Source of the DNA: Candidatus Poseidoniaceae archaeon
GTDB taxonomy: Archaea > Thermoplasmatota > Poseidoniia > Poseidoniales > Poseidoniaceae
DNA: 64,000 nt
Direction: 5' to 3'
Assembly (NCBI GenBank): GCA_016777125.1
Contig: JADHSC010000002.1
Coordinates: 1-64,000, forward strand
A program made the translations under genes and the position numbers. Below, piece by piece: positions 55,869 to 64,000 of this stretch. Under the pieces are notes generated by a model, which was not told the origin of the DNA, did not search any database, and worked only from the letters and a program-made list of their open reading frames with translations. The first letter of the stretch is position 1, and each line of letters begins with the position of its first letter.

Positions 55869-57068
55869 TTAGACAAGGGAGCCCCAACCCTTGAGGCACA
55901 AAAATGTAGCAGAAGATTCTGAAACATCAAGGACGTCACCTTGTTTTACGTCATGAGTGGTATCACCAAACCGAACAATTGCATCTTCAACAGTGATTTC
56001 GACTTTTAGATTCCTATCCATACCGAATACAAAGGCTTCATTCAATGCGTCGAAAGGATTTGAACGATCGGGGTCAAGACGTTCTAATTCAAATTCAGTG
56101 ACCCGCATACCTGTTTTCCCATGAAGTGATGTTGGCCATCTAATTTGTCTCCTAACGTCAATTGTTACAACTTCATCCGTCTCACCAGCTGCACCCAGAA
56201 CAATTGATGCATCCGACTTAACCAAATCAAGAAATAATCCTTGCAACTTTCCGAGGGCTGCAAATTTCCCGTCGAGTACACGCTGTAATCGATCTTCATG
56301 AGTAAAAAGATCTGCTAACTTTTGAATTGAGGCGATTCCACGCCCTGGTTTTCCTTCTCTCCTTAATTGCTCTTTGAGCTCGAGATGTAATGTTTTGAGT
56401 GTCGTTTTTGAACCCTCAGTATTCGTTGCAATATCGGTTAATTTACCAATTAAGGTAGGAATTTGGTCACGAATTCTTTTCGACCAACCTTTGGAATTAA
56501 CATCGTTATATTGCGCCAAACCTCCTGACACATCAACCCCTTCACCGCGAATATGGGATACAAGTTCTCTTCTTGCTTCTGAGTCAAGATGAAAAAGAGA
56601 GGGGTCTCGATAATGGAGGTGAAATCCTCGATGTCCTGAAAAAGTCACTTGTAAAAATTCCCTTTTGAAGCCAAATTCAGGTTCCAAGAAATCGTTCCAT
56701 AGAGCGTGCCCTTGGTCACGGATTACATCGAGCATGCCCGGGAAATCCATATCGGTAACACCAGGTAAGTGATCACCATCCAAGTCAAAAATTAAATCAG
56801 CACCTTGCCATTCCTTTGCATCCATTTTCATTTCATAGGGTTTATTCCAATAAGCAGTTGAATAGAAACAAGAATGCATCGCTCTCTCGGATAGGAACTG
56901 GCGAAGTTCAGTTTCGCCTCTAAATGCTCGATGTCTTAGAGGTGGAGAGCCCCCAAATGGAATAAACATCCATTCACGCATGGACATACGAGGAGGTCGC
57001 CAAAATTGGGATGTTTGATAATAGCGACCAAAACGATGCGCAAAACGTGCCCATCCTTGTGATGCCAT
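55869..57068 (-). CDS. priS: DNA primase small subunit
   Basis: FHRFGRYYQ-type N-term (RFAHRFGRYYQTSQFWRPPRMSMREWMFIPF); catalytic DLIFDLDGDHL; FSGHRGFHLHYRD. Confidence 0.94.
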   Translation of the reverse strand: MASQGWARFAHRFGRYYQTSQFWRPPRMSMREWMFIPFGGSPPLRHRAFRGETELRQFLSERAMHSCFYSTAYWNKPYEMKMDAKEWQGADLIFDLDGDHLPGVTDMDFPGMLDVIRDQGHALWNDFLEPEFGFKREFLQVTFSGHRGFHLHYRDPSLFHLDSEARRELVSHIRGEGVDVSGGLAQYNDVNSKGWSKRIRDQIPTLIGKLTDIATNTEGSKTTLKTLHLELKEQLRREGKPGRGIASIQKLADLFTHEDRLQRVLDGKFAALGKLQGLFLDLVKSDASIVLGAAGETDEVVTIDVRRQIRWPTSLHGKTGMRVTEFELERLDPDRSNPFDALNEAFVFGMDRNLKVEITVEDAIVRFGDTTHDVKQGDVLDVSESSATFLCLKGWGSLV

Positions 57069-57108
57069 AATAACACTAACAGGTGACAGTTATTGAACGA
57101 GACCCACT

Positions 57109-57315
57109 TTATTTTTTGATGTAGAATTTCTGTTCAGTAGTACTTACTTCTGTGACCGAATCAGCACCAGTCCTTTCAACGTAATGATCCCAGCAATAGT
57201 AGTGTTCGTTATGAACCATTGAAGAGCCGAAAGTCAATCTCAATCCACAGTCATGACATCGTGGACCAATCTCACCATTAGGGGCTTGAGCTAGTTGTAC
57301 GTGTTCGTGTGGCAT
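57109..57315 (-). CDS. Small putative zinc-binding protein
   Basis: RCHDCGLRLTFGSSMVHNEHYYCWDHYVE. Confidence 0.5.
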   Translation of the reverse strand: MPHEHVQLAQAPNGEIGPRCHDCGLRLTFGSSMVHNEHYYCWDHYVERTGADSVTEVSTTEQKFYIKK

Positions 57316-57366
57316 CTCCTCACCATTCGTTCCTAAAGGTCAAGGTTCTAAAATGTCGTGATTGAA

Positions 57367-57840
57367 TCAATATTGACCCATGGAACTTTTTGCAACCCAA
57401 TCCAAAAGGTCGAGAGCAACTTCGCACGATTCACGTACTTCAATAAATGAGTCGGTAAGGTATCGTTCCAATATTGGCTGAGCGGTGAGATTTCCTATCG
57501 CCCCAAGTGCTTCTGCTGCTTCATGTCGCACCATCACATGCTCCTCAACATCCGAAAGCCGATCAATCAGTGCAGGGAGTGCTTCATCCATCTGCATCTG
57601 CCCTAACACATAGGCTAATTCATGTCGTAACAGAGCACTGTTCGTCGAAAATGCCTCGCAAAGAGCGAGACAGGAGGTGACAGTTCGGATGTTACGGAAT
57701 TTGAATACGATACGCATACGTTCGAACATACGGGCTGAATCATCGAGTAAAATAGATTTCATATGTTCCATATCTGATTCATGAGAGGCAGGGGCGGGAT
57801 CAACCGAGCCATATTCACTGACTTCTGGTTTTCCGGCCAT
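57367..57840 (-). CDS. HEAT-repeat protein (deoxyhypusine hydroxylase-like repeats)
   Basis: LLRHELAYVLGQMQMDEALPALIDRLSDVEEHVMVRHEAAEALGAIGNLTAQPILERYLTDSFIEVRESCEVALDLL. Confidence 0.85.
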   Translation of the reverse strand: MAGKPEVSEYGSVDPAPASHESDMEHMKSILLDDSARMFERMRIVFKFRNIRTVTSCLALCEAFSTNSALLRHELAYVLGQMQMDEALPALIDRLSDVEEHVMVRHEAAEALGAIGNLTAQPILERYLTDSFIEVRESCEVALDLLDWVAKSSMGQY

Positions 57841-57848
57841 GTGAACAC

Positions 57849-58733
57849 CTATTTTTCAGTGGCGCCAATAAATTGCATTGAGTCTTCAGAAAATGCTGGA
57901 TCGATTAGGCCGATTTCTTTGCCTTCTTTTAGGAATCGTCGAATAGAAGCTCTCCCTTCGGGTTTGTAATCGATGGTTCGATCATTGACATACATGGTGA
58001 CAAATTTTTGATTTGTTTCGTCGTCAATACCTCTGCCCCAAGCCTTTGCGAATTCTAACGCTTCTTCGGGGTGCTTGATTGAATGTTCAATACTCATTTT
58101 GGTGTACATTGTAATATCCTCCATGATTTTGTCACCTAAGTCTCTACGAACGACGTTACCTCCCAAAGGCATAGGCCATCCATTGGTTCGGTCATTCCAC
58201 CAAACGCCCAAGTCTATTAAAACGTTCAAGTCATGTTCAACGTATGTCAATTGTCCTTCGTGGATGATAAGTCCACAAGCGTATGTGTCATCGAGAATAC
58301 GTGGTATGATTTCATCGAAAGGTACGACTTCAACGTTTACATCCCCCCAAGCAAGTTTAAGCCCCATATATGCAGATGTTTTCAGTCCAGGAATGGCTAT
58401 GACTGAGTCCTTTGCATCATCTAGGCTCAGGCCTTGCTTTGAAACAATCATCGGGCCATAACCTTCGCCCATTGAAGCACCGCAGTTCATCAAAGCGTAA
58501 TGCTCAGCAATATCTGGAAAGGCGTGAATTGATACTGCGGAAACTTCCAATTCCTGTCGCATTGCTCTATGGTTTAGCGTTTCTATGTCTTGTAGTTCAT
58601 GGACGAAATTATATCCTGGTGTAGGGAAGGCATTTGTTGTCATTGCATGAAACATAAAAGCATCATCTGGATCAGGAGAGTGACCAATTCGAACAATCAT
58701 GTTGCCATTCTCATCGAGGGGTAAAGATGCCAT
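57849..58733 (-). CDS. mqnD: MqnD-like menaquinone biosynthesis protein (1,4-dihydroxy-6-naphthoate synthase family)
   Basis: IGHSPDPDDAFMFHAM...VSAVSIHAFPDIAEHYALMNCGASMGEGYGPMIVSK...IHEGQLTY. Confidence 0.82.
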   Translation of the reverse strand: MASLPLDENGNMIVRIGHSPDPDDAFMFHAMTTNAFPTPGYNFVHELQDIETLNHRAMRQELEVSAVSIHAFPDIAEHYALMNCGASMGEGYGPMIVSKQGLSLDDAKDSVIAIPGLKTSAYMGLKLAWGDVNVEVVPFDEIIPRILDDTYACGLIIHEGQLTYVEHDLNVLIDLGVWWNDRTNGWPMPLGGNVVRRDLGDKIMEDITMYTKMSIEHSIKHPEEALEFAKAWGRGIDDETNQKFVTMYVNDRTIDYKPEGRASIRRFLKEGKEIGLIDPAFSEDSMQFIGATEK

Positions 58734-58863
58734 GCTCCTTCCAAGTTGAAGAACTTCATGAACTAACCGATGAAAATTTTATACAACCAAATATCAAAAA
58801 TGATACACTGATGGGATTGTTTAAGTATTGTATTGGCCATTATCCAACATGGGGAAGTCACCA

Positions 58864-61044
58864 ATGTTGAGGTTTCTCGGTATCCTCCTTTCACTCCTCT
58901 TCATTACCCCGGTCATTAGTGCAGATTCAAATAATTTATTTTATGAATCGACCTATGACTCCACAATCCAAGATCAGGGATATAGGACCATAGAAGTTAA
59001 TCAAAATGGGTCTCTTGCATACGCCTCGTTCGGCAATACACTTGTCCAATATTCTCCTTCCAATCAAGAAACTATACAATCGAAAGTGTTTGATCAGGAA
59101 ATATTGTCTCTTGCATTATCGCCAGATGGAACAAGAGTAGCTCTCACAATCAGAGACGGTGGTACAGCAACAGATACAATATACATCCTCGATGCTGATA
59201 CATTCAATACAAAAATATCCTCACAATCAACGGCATCTAATGCTCTACTTCTTTCATGGACAGATAACGGTGCTTCACTGATAACAAATCATCCTACATC
59301 TGGCTTAATCAAACTTAATCGAGAAGATTTGGGTACTGAAGTTCAGTATACAGGCAATTTATCGGGATTGATAGTATGTACTGACATATCGCCTTCTGGA
59401 TCTTACACGATGGGTGTAGACGAAACTGGAAGACTGACAATATGGAATTCAAACGGTGATTATATCCATCACGAATTTTTACTCGACAGTAGTGTTAACG
59501 ATTGCTCCTTTGACCCCACAGAATCCATGTTTACAGTCAGCATTGATGGCGATACAATTCGTAAATGGACTCTGTCTGGTTCTGAACTTAGACCATTAGA
59601 CACCCCTGGTATTAAGTCGTATAAATGGTCTTCAAATGGCCAGTATGTTTACGTCCATAGAACCATATCTGGTGAATTTCTTTCAACTTATGATTCATCT
59701 GATTCAAGCAAAATTTCAGAAGTTTCCCTTTTCCATCAATTTTCTGAATTTGAAGTATTAGAATCAAGTCCCGGTGTAATAGATTTTGCACTATTTACAT
59801 CCACGACTGATCATGTTGTAACATATCGTTCTATTCACTTAAAGAATGGAGTAGGTGCCTCTGGTTCAGATTTCGACAGTGATGGTATACCAAATTCAAT
59901 AGATGATGATGATGATGGAGATGGTATCGAGGATATTTGGGATCTTAATTGTGATGCTGCGGAGAGTTTCAGTTGTGACCTCTTACCGGATGAAAACTAT
60001 ATGCGCTCCATGAATTTGTTCCTTAATGAAACGGTTTTAGAAGTAGAAGAAACGTTTACTCTGAACAAATCGGATTCATCAACCATTCGCGATTTATCTC
60101 GTTATTCACTGGATTCGAATATCAAATTATCTACGGAAGAGGCACTGCTCTTTGCAAACTCATATTGCGATAACATCCACGAAGAAAATTATTCACAATC
60201 TATTCACGATGCGATTGAAATTGACGGGATTTCTTTGAATTATATCTCAATGACTTGTATTGTTGTGTCTGGGATGGAGTTGACACAAGTCGATGATGAT
60301 CGAACCCATATTCGATATTCTATTACAACCAAGTTTAACTTGACGGGAGAGATTGTAATCGGTGGTAGTGAAGTCAGAATCGTATACCAACCAACTCCTG
60401 TTCAAGGAAGCATTACGAGTCTTAGTGAACAACATCCTATTGCAGTATCAGTTTCTGGACAAGAATATGAAACTGATTCTTTTTCCCCATGGTTTTTGCA
60501 AGAAGAAACCATTACGTTAAGTTTGAATGAAAAAATGAATGATAATGATGATTATCTTGTTGATACTTCTGTATTTACTTCATGGTGGTTCATTGCATTG
60601 GTTGTTTCATCCATTCTTATCGTTGGATTTATGTTGTATAAGTTAGGGAACAAAGAAGATTCATATTCAATTAGTTTGGATGATGAAGAAGATCATGAGG
60701 ATCAAATATTCGAACTTGATGAATCAATTGAGGACACCTCTTTTAGTGATATAGAGGAAATAGAGGCTTCGATGGTCCCTAAAGAAAACGTCTCTAGAAA
60801 ATCATCTCCTCGCGCTCGATCAAGGTCAATACGCCCTGAGAAGCAACAGGAACGAGCCCCAACACCTCGGAAAAGGAGGACAAGGGCAACGAAAGATGAT
60901 TCAACTGTCATAGTATCCAAACGCCGTCGTCTCGTCGAGGATGAAGTCAAGCCCAAAGTGAGGAAACGAAGAGCGGTGCGTCAATCGATTGATGTGGACG
61001 ATGTCGAAATGTCAGAGGAATTGAATCGATACGAAGAGAATTAA
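58864..61044 (+). CDS. Secreted beta-propeller-like protein with Ca-binding Asp-rich (TSP3-like) segment, TM and very basic cytoplasmic tail
   Basis: Signal peptide MLRFLGILLSLLFITPVISA; WD-like repeats (ALSPDGTRVALTIRD); DFDSDGIPNSIDDDDDGDGIEDIWD; TM WWFIALVVSSILIVGFMLY; C-terminal SPRARSRSIRPEKQQERAPTPRKRRTRATKDD...KRRRL. Confidence 0.8.
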   Translation: MLRFLGILLSLLFITPVISADSNNLFYESTYDSTIQDQGYRTIEVNQNGSLAYASFGNTLVQYSPSNQETIQSKVFDQEILSLALSPDGTRVALTIRDGGTATDTIYILDADTFNTKISSQSTASNALLLSWTDNGASLITNHPTSGLIKLNREDLGTEVQYTGNLSGLIVCTDISPSGSYTMGVDETGRLTIWNSNGDYIHHEFLLDSSVNDCSFDPTESMFTVSIDGDTIRKWTLSGSELRPLDTPGIKSYKWSSNGQYVYVHRTISGEFLSTYDSSDSSKISEVSLFHQFSEFEVLESSPGVIDFALFTSTTDHVVTYRSIHLKNGVGASGSDFDSDGIPNSIDDDDDGDGIEDIWDLNCDAAESFSCDLLPDENYMRSMNLFLNETVLEVEETFTLNKSDSSTIRDLSRYSLDSNIKLSTEEALLFANSYCDNIHEENYSQSIHDAIEIDGISLNYISMTCIVVSGMELTQVDDDRTHIRYSITTKFNLTGEIVIGGSEVRIVYQPTPVQGSITSLSEQHPIAVSVSGQEYETDSFSPWFLQEETITLSLNEKMNDNDDYLVDTSVFTSWWFIALVVSSILIVGFMLYKLGNKEDSYSISLDDEEDHEDQIFELDESIEDTSFSDIEEIEASMVPKENVSRKSSPRARSRSIRPEKQQERAPTPRKRRTRATKDDSTVIVSKRRRLVEDEVKPKVRKRRAVRQSIDVDDVEMSEELNRYEEN

Positions 61045-61851
61045 TCACCACATGAATTCAATTTTATCATTCATACCACAACAAAGTGTAAGATATTCCT
61101 GTAGACCGGAAACGTGTTCAACATCGAGTCTGTTAAACACTTCACCAAAGTATCGATTCATACGTTCAATCGACATATCAGACTGTTGATGGGCATTGAG
61201 GATAACTTGTTCTCTTGTCAATAGATCGTTTTCAAACAACTCTAAACGTTCCATCAAGGCTGAATGTGCTCGTTTAACGAATTCAATTGGGGTATCCTTT
61301 CTTGCTGCAAAGACTCCGAAGACCATCGGATGACCTGAATGTTCAAGCCATGCTTGCCCTAAATCTAATTGAACAAGTTCAGGATTGCTCTTTGCTCTAT
61401 CAAGGGCTCTGTCTCCAATAAGAAGAGCTCCATCACATCTATCCAGCATGCTGTCGAGATCAGGGCCCATTTCAACAGGGCGCGGGTCGAGCCCCCTTAC
61501 CTTTAGTAAATATTTGAGTAAAGCCACAGATGAAGCAGAATCACTCGGCATTGCGATGTCTCTCATCTCATCGACAGGACGATTTCCAAAAACGAGGACA
61601 CTTCCTACTTCCCCTTTCGAACTAATCCCGATTTCAGGTATGAGGACGAGTTCTTGGTGGTGGCGTGCAAAATCAGCTGCTGGTATCGGAGCGAGCACAC
61701 AATCTCTTCTCAGTAGATGCCCGGTTAACCAGGAAGGGGGTGCTGGTAAGACGTTGAAGGCAGGGTCAAGTCCTAGAAATAATGGATCACAATTCATGAA
61801 TGCAACTCTACCAATCGTATTGGCCCACAACAATTCACTTCCAACATTCAT
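61045..61851 (-). CDS. mqnA: MqnA-like chorismate dehydratase
   Basis: IGRVAFMNCDPLFLGLD...RRDCVLAPIPAADFARHHQELVLIPEIGISSKGEVGSVLVFG...LLIGDRALD. Confidence 0.82.
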   Translation of the reverse strand: MNVGSELLWANTIGRVAFMNCDPLFLGLDPAFNVLPAPPSWLTGHLLRRDCVLAPIPAADFARHHQELVLIPEIGISSKGEVGSVLVFGNRPVDEMRDIAMPSDSASSVALLKYLLKVRGLDPRPVEMGPDLDSMLDRCDGALLIGDRALDRAKSNPELVQLDLGQAWLEHSGHPMVFGVFAARKDTPIEFVKRAHSALMERLELFENDLLTREQVILNAHQQSDMSIERMNRYFGEVFNRLDVEHVSGLQEYLTLCCGMNDKIEFMW

Positions 61852-61860
61852 TCCAATTCC

Positions 61861-63060
61861 TCAAACTACAGGCAGTCTTCTCGGTTCTTTTGGGGGTACA
61901 AATTTCTCAAATTCAGAATACGTGGTATTCCGTTTTATTGGTATGTTGCCCGAACGGGTAACAAGTTTAGCTAACTGGTTAACACCATAATCCAATGGAG
62001 CCTTAGACCCAGCAAGATGCATAATCGATTCCTGCTTCACAGTCCCATCAATATCATCTGCACCAAATTGTAATGCAAGTTCGGCCATAGAATCGCCTAT
62101 ATTCATGCGATATGCCTTGATGTGAGGTATACTATCAAGCATAATCCGAGAGACTGCAATTACCCTAAGGATTTCTTGTCCAGTGGATAATTGTGCCATT
62201 GGAAGTCGTGTAGAGTCCGGTAAAAATGGATAGGGAACGAAGCATTGGAAACCTTTGGTTTTATGTCCTAAATCTCTTAGTTGAATCATATGTTCTACTC
62301 GTTGTTTCGAAGTTTCAATTGTACCAAAAAGCATAGTACAGTTACTTGGCAATCCAATATCGTGGGCTACTTCATGAATATCGAGATATTCTTGGCTTGA
62401 TTCCTTGCCGTTACAAATGATTTGACGAACATCATCATCTAAAATTTCTGCACCACCACCTGGCAAGGATGTTAGACCTGCCTCTTGGAGTCGAAGCAAT
62501 GTATCTCTTATCGATAGGTTAGAGACTTGAGATAGATGTTTTATCTCGACCGCTGTGAGGGCTTTTATTGATACATGTGGATGCTCTTTCTTAATTCGCT
62601 TAAACAATGAACAATAGTGATCTATGTCCCATTCAGGATGGAGTCCTCCTACGGAATGAACCTCGTTCACAAAAGAAGAAAATTTCTCTAATTCTGAGAG
62701 GTATTCATCAATAGATAAAGCGTAAGCATCTGAGGCCTTAGGACCTCTCCTAAATGCACAAAATCGACAAGCGAGTACGCAAATATTTGTTTGGTTGATA
62801 TGAACATTGGAATTAAAGTACGCATTATTGTCAAACATTGCGATTTTGTGAAGATTAGCTAAATGGCCCAATTCGTTAAGATTTTTACATTCAAATAAAT
62901 TACAACCATCTGTGACGTTTAGACGTTCATCACCAAGGATCTTATCCACGATGAGTTGTAGTGATTCCGACCATTTAACGTCACGAATAGAACGTTTTAG
63001 GCGGTCTTTCCAGTCCTTATTTCTATCCGCATCTACAATAGCGGATTTCCACTTGGTCAT
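61861..63060 (-). CDS. mqnE: Aminofutalosine synthase MqnE-like radical SAM enzyme
   Basis: NQTNICVLACRFCAFRRGPKASDAYALS; IKALTAVEIKHLS; LPGGGAEILDDDVRQIIC; GLPSNCTMLFGTIETSKQRVEHMIQLRDL. Confidence 0.85.
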   Translation of the reverse strand: MTKWKSAIVDADRNKDWKDRLKRSIRDVKWSESLQLIVDKILGDERLNVTDGCNLFECKNLNELGHLANLHKIAMFDNNAYFNSNVHINQTNICVLACRFCAFRRGPKASDAYALSIDEYLSELEKFSSFVNEVHSVGGLHPEWDIDHYCSLFKRIKKEHPHVSIKALTAVEIKHLSQVSNLSIRDTLLRLQEAGLTSLPGGGAEILDDDVRQIICNGKESSQEYLDIHEVAHDIGLPSNCTMLFGTIETSKQRVEHMIQLRDLGHKTKGFQCFVPYPFLPDSTRLPMAQLSTGQEILRVIAVSRIMLDSIPHIKAYRMNIGDSMAELALQFGADDIDGTVKQESIMHLAGSKAPLDYGVNQLAKLVTRSGNIPIKRNTTYSEFEKFVPPKEPRRLPVV

Positions 63061-63108
63061 GTCCGTCCCTCACGCTCATTCTTCATCAAGATGTGGATGA
63101 GACCACAA

Positions 63109-64000
63109 TCAACGACGGACATTGAAAAATCCTACATTAACCATGAATTTCCTAAATTCTTCAATCAAAAATACCGTTGAGGCTACCAGCGTCAATACCA
63201 GCCAGTCGAAGGATTCAAGCGATGTAGTACTCAGCAAATTCCCGAATTCAATATCGATCAAAGGTATCGTACTCGTAGCAAAGTGTACAAAGACAAAGAG
63301 AAGGCTTGCAGAAATCAAAATTGCATAATTGATTGCCTTGTTTGAAAACATACCTAGAGTAAACAAACTTGCCTCTCCAGATCTACAATTGAGAACATTA
63401 AACAATTGATACACAATAAACACAGCAAATGTCATTGTTTGTGCTTGAGCGAACATATCCTCTGCATAATTTTCCCAGCCATCCATTGCCACCTGATCTC
63501 CTGTAAGACAAGCATCTACATCGAAATTGACGTCTGATGCAGTTGTGAACGGAGCGAGAGAACACTTGTCATCAGTGATAACTCCGCCTCCAGAAAGGTA
63601 GAAGATGATGAGGGTTCCAATAACCATTACAGCACCAAGATAAAAGATAAGGCTAATATCTCGAGAATTTGGTAATCCTTCATCCACTGGCCTTGGAGGT
63701 CTTGACATAACATTGCCATGACGTTTTTCAACACCTAAAGCTACTGCAGGAGGACCGTCCATGAGAATATTGATCACGAGGATTTGGGTTGCTGTTAACG
63801 GTAAATTCCAACCAAATATGAACGTAGATATGACGATAAGAGCGACTGCTGCAACATTTGTGGAGACTTGATAGCGGACGAAGTTGCGTATGTTTTGATA
63901 GATCTTTCTTCCTTCTTCAATAGCATGTACAATGTTTGCAAAGTTATCGTCTTGCAGAACCATGTCAGCCGCATCTTTTGCAACGTCCGTTCCAGCAATA
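63109..64000 (-). CDS. P-type cation-transporting ATPase, C-terminal part; 5' end beyond the window
   Basis: Frame stays open to 64000: IAGTDVAKDAADMVLQDDNFANIVHAIEEGRKIYQNIRNFVRYQVSTNVAAVALI...LPLTATQILVINILMDGPPAVALGVE. Confidence 0.92.
   Translation of the reverse strand, partial: IAGTDVAKDAADMVLQDDNFANIVHAIEEGRKIYQNIRNFVRYQVSTNVAAVALIVISTFIFGWNLPLTATQILVINILMDGPPAVALGVEKRHGNVMSRPPRPVDEGLPNSRDISLIFYLGAVMVIGTLIIFYLSGGGVITDDKCSLAPFTTASDVNFDVDACLTGDQVAMDGWENYAEDMFAQAQTMTFAVFIVYQLFNVLNCRSGEASLFTLGMFSNKAINYAILISASLLFVFVHFATSTIPLIDIEFGNLLSTTSLESFDWLVLTLVASTVFLIEEFRKFMVNVGFFNVRR

Noticed and set aside
61861-63060. MqnC (cyclic dehypoxanthinyl futalosine synthase) or CofH
   Set aside because: The combination ALTAVEI, CVLACRFCAF, and GLPSNCTMLFGTIET...RVEHMIQLRDL fits MqnE better. 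Distinguishing conclusively needs a profile search.
1-64000. CRISPR arrays, prophage, integrase, transposase or toxin-antitoxin islands
   Set aside because: Read through for direct repeats and signature proteins; none found. The RHH-like gene at 22976 is next to folE, not a toxin.

Overview
This is a gene-dense archaeal chromosome window with short intergenic gaps and many overlapping or 4-nt-coupled genes. Archaeal/eukaryal informational genes are present: S19e, PDCD5, L39e, L31e, S17e, Kae1, PAN, PriS, MBF1 and Tsr3. They are mixed with bacterial-looking metabolic genes. The mix fits a marine Thermoplasmatota / Marine Group II (Poseidoniales)-type genome, but that is inference from protein content only. 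Recognisable modules: PntAaAbB transhydrogenase next to malate dehydrogenase; a YgfZ-IscA pair; a ribosomal protein run; a preQ0 (archaeosine precursor) cluster with an embedded msrB and a leading small RHH-like gene; an ABC-2 exporter; methylmalonyl-CoA mutase/epimerase; a histidine-degradation set (hutI, hutH, hutU, ftcD, fchA) split over about 20 kb; FdhF-like oxidoreductase with FdhD; three futalosine menaquinone genes (mqnA, mqnD, mqnE); and one tRNA-Val(GAC) with an encoded CCA. I saw no CRISPR array, prophage, transposase or rRNA. Nothing here is a clear-cut undescribed defence or mobile system. The most novel-looking material is a set of lineage-type surface and calcium-binding proteins with odd architectures, a sequon-like C-terminal motif, small ORFs missing from the track, and a structured intergenic segment at 31.69-31.93 kb. 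All functional calls come from reading motifs; no homology search was run.
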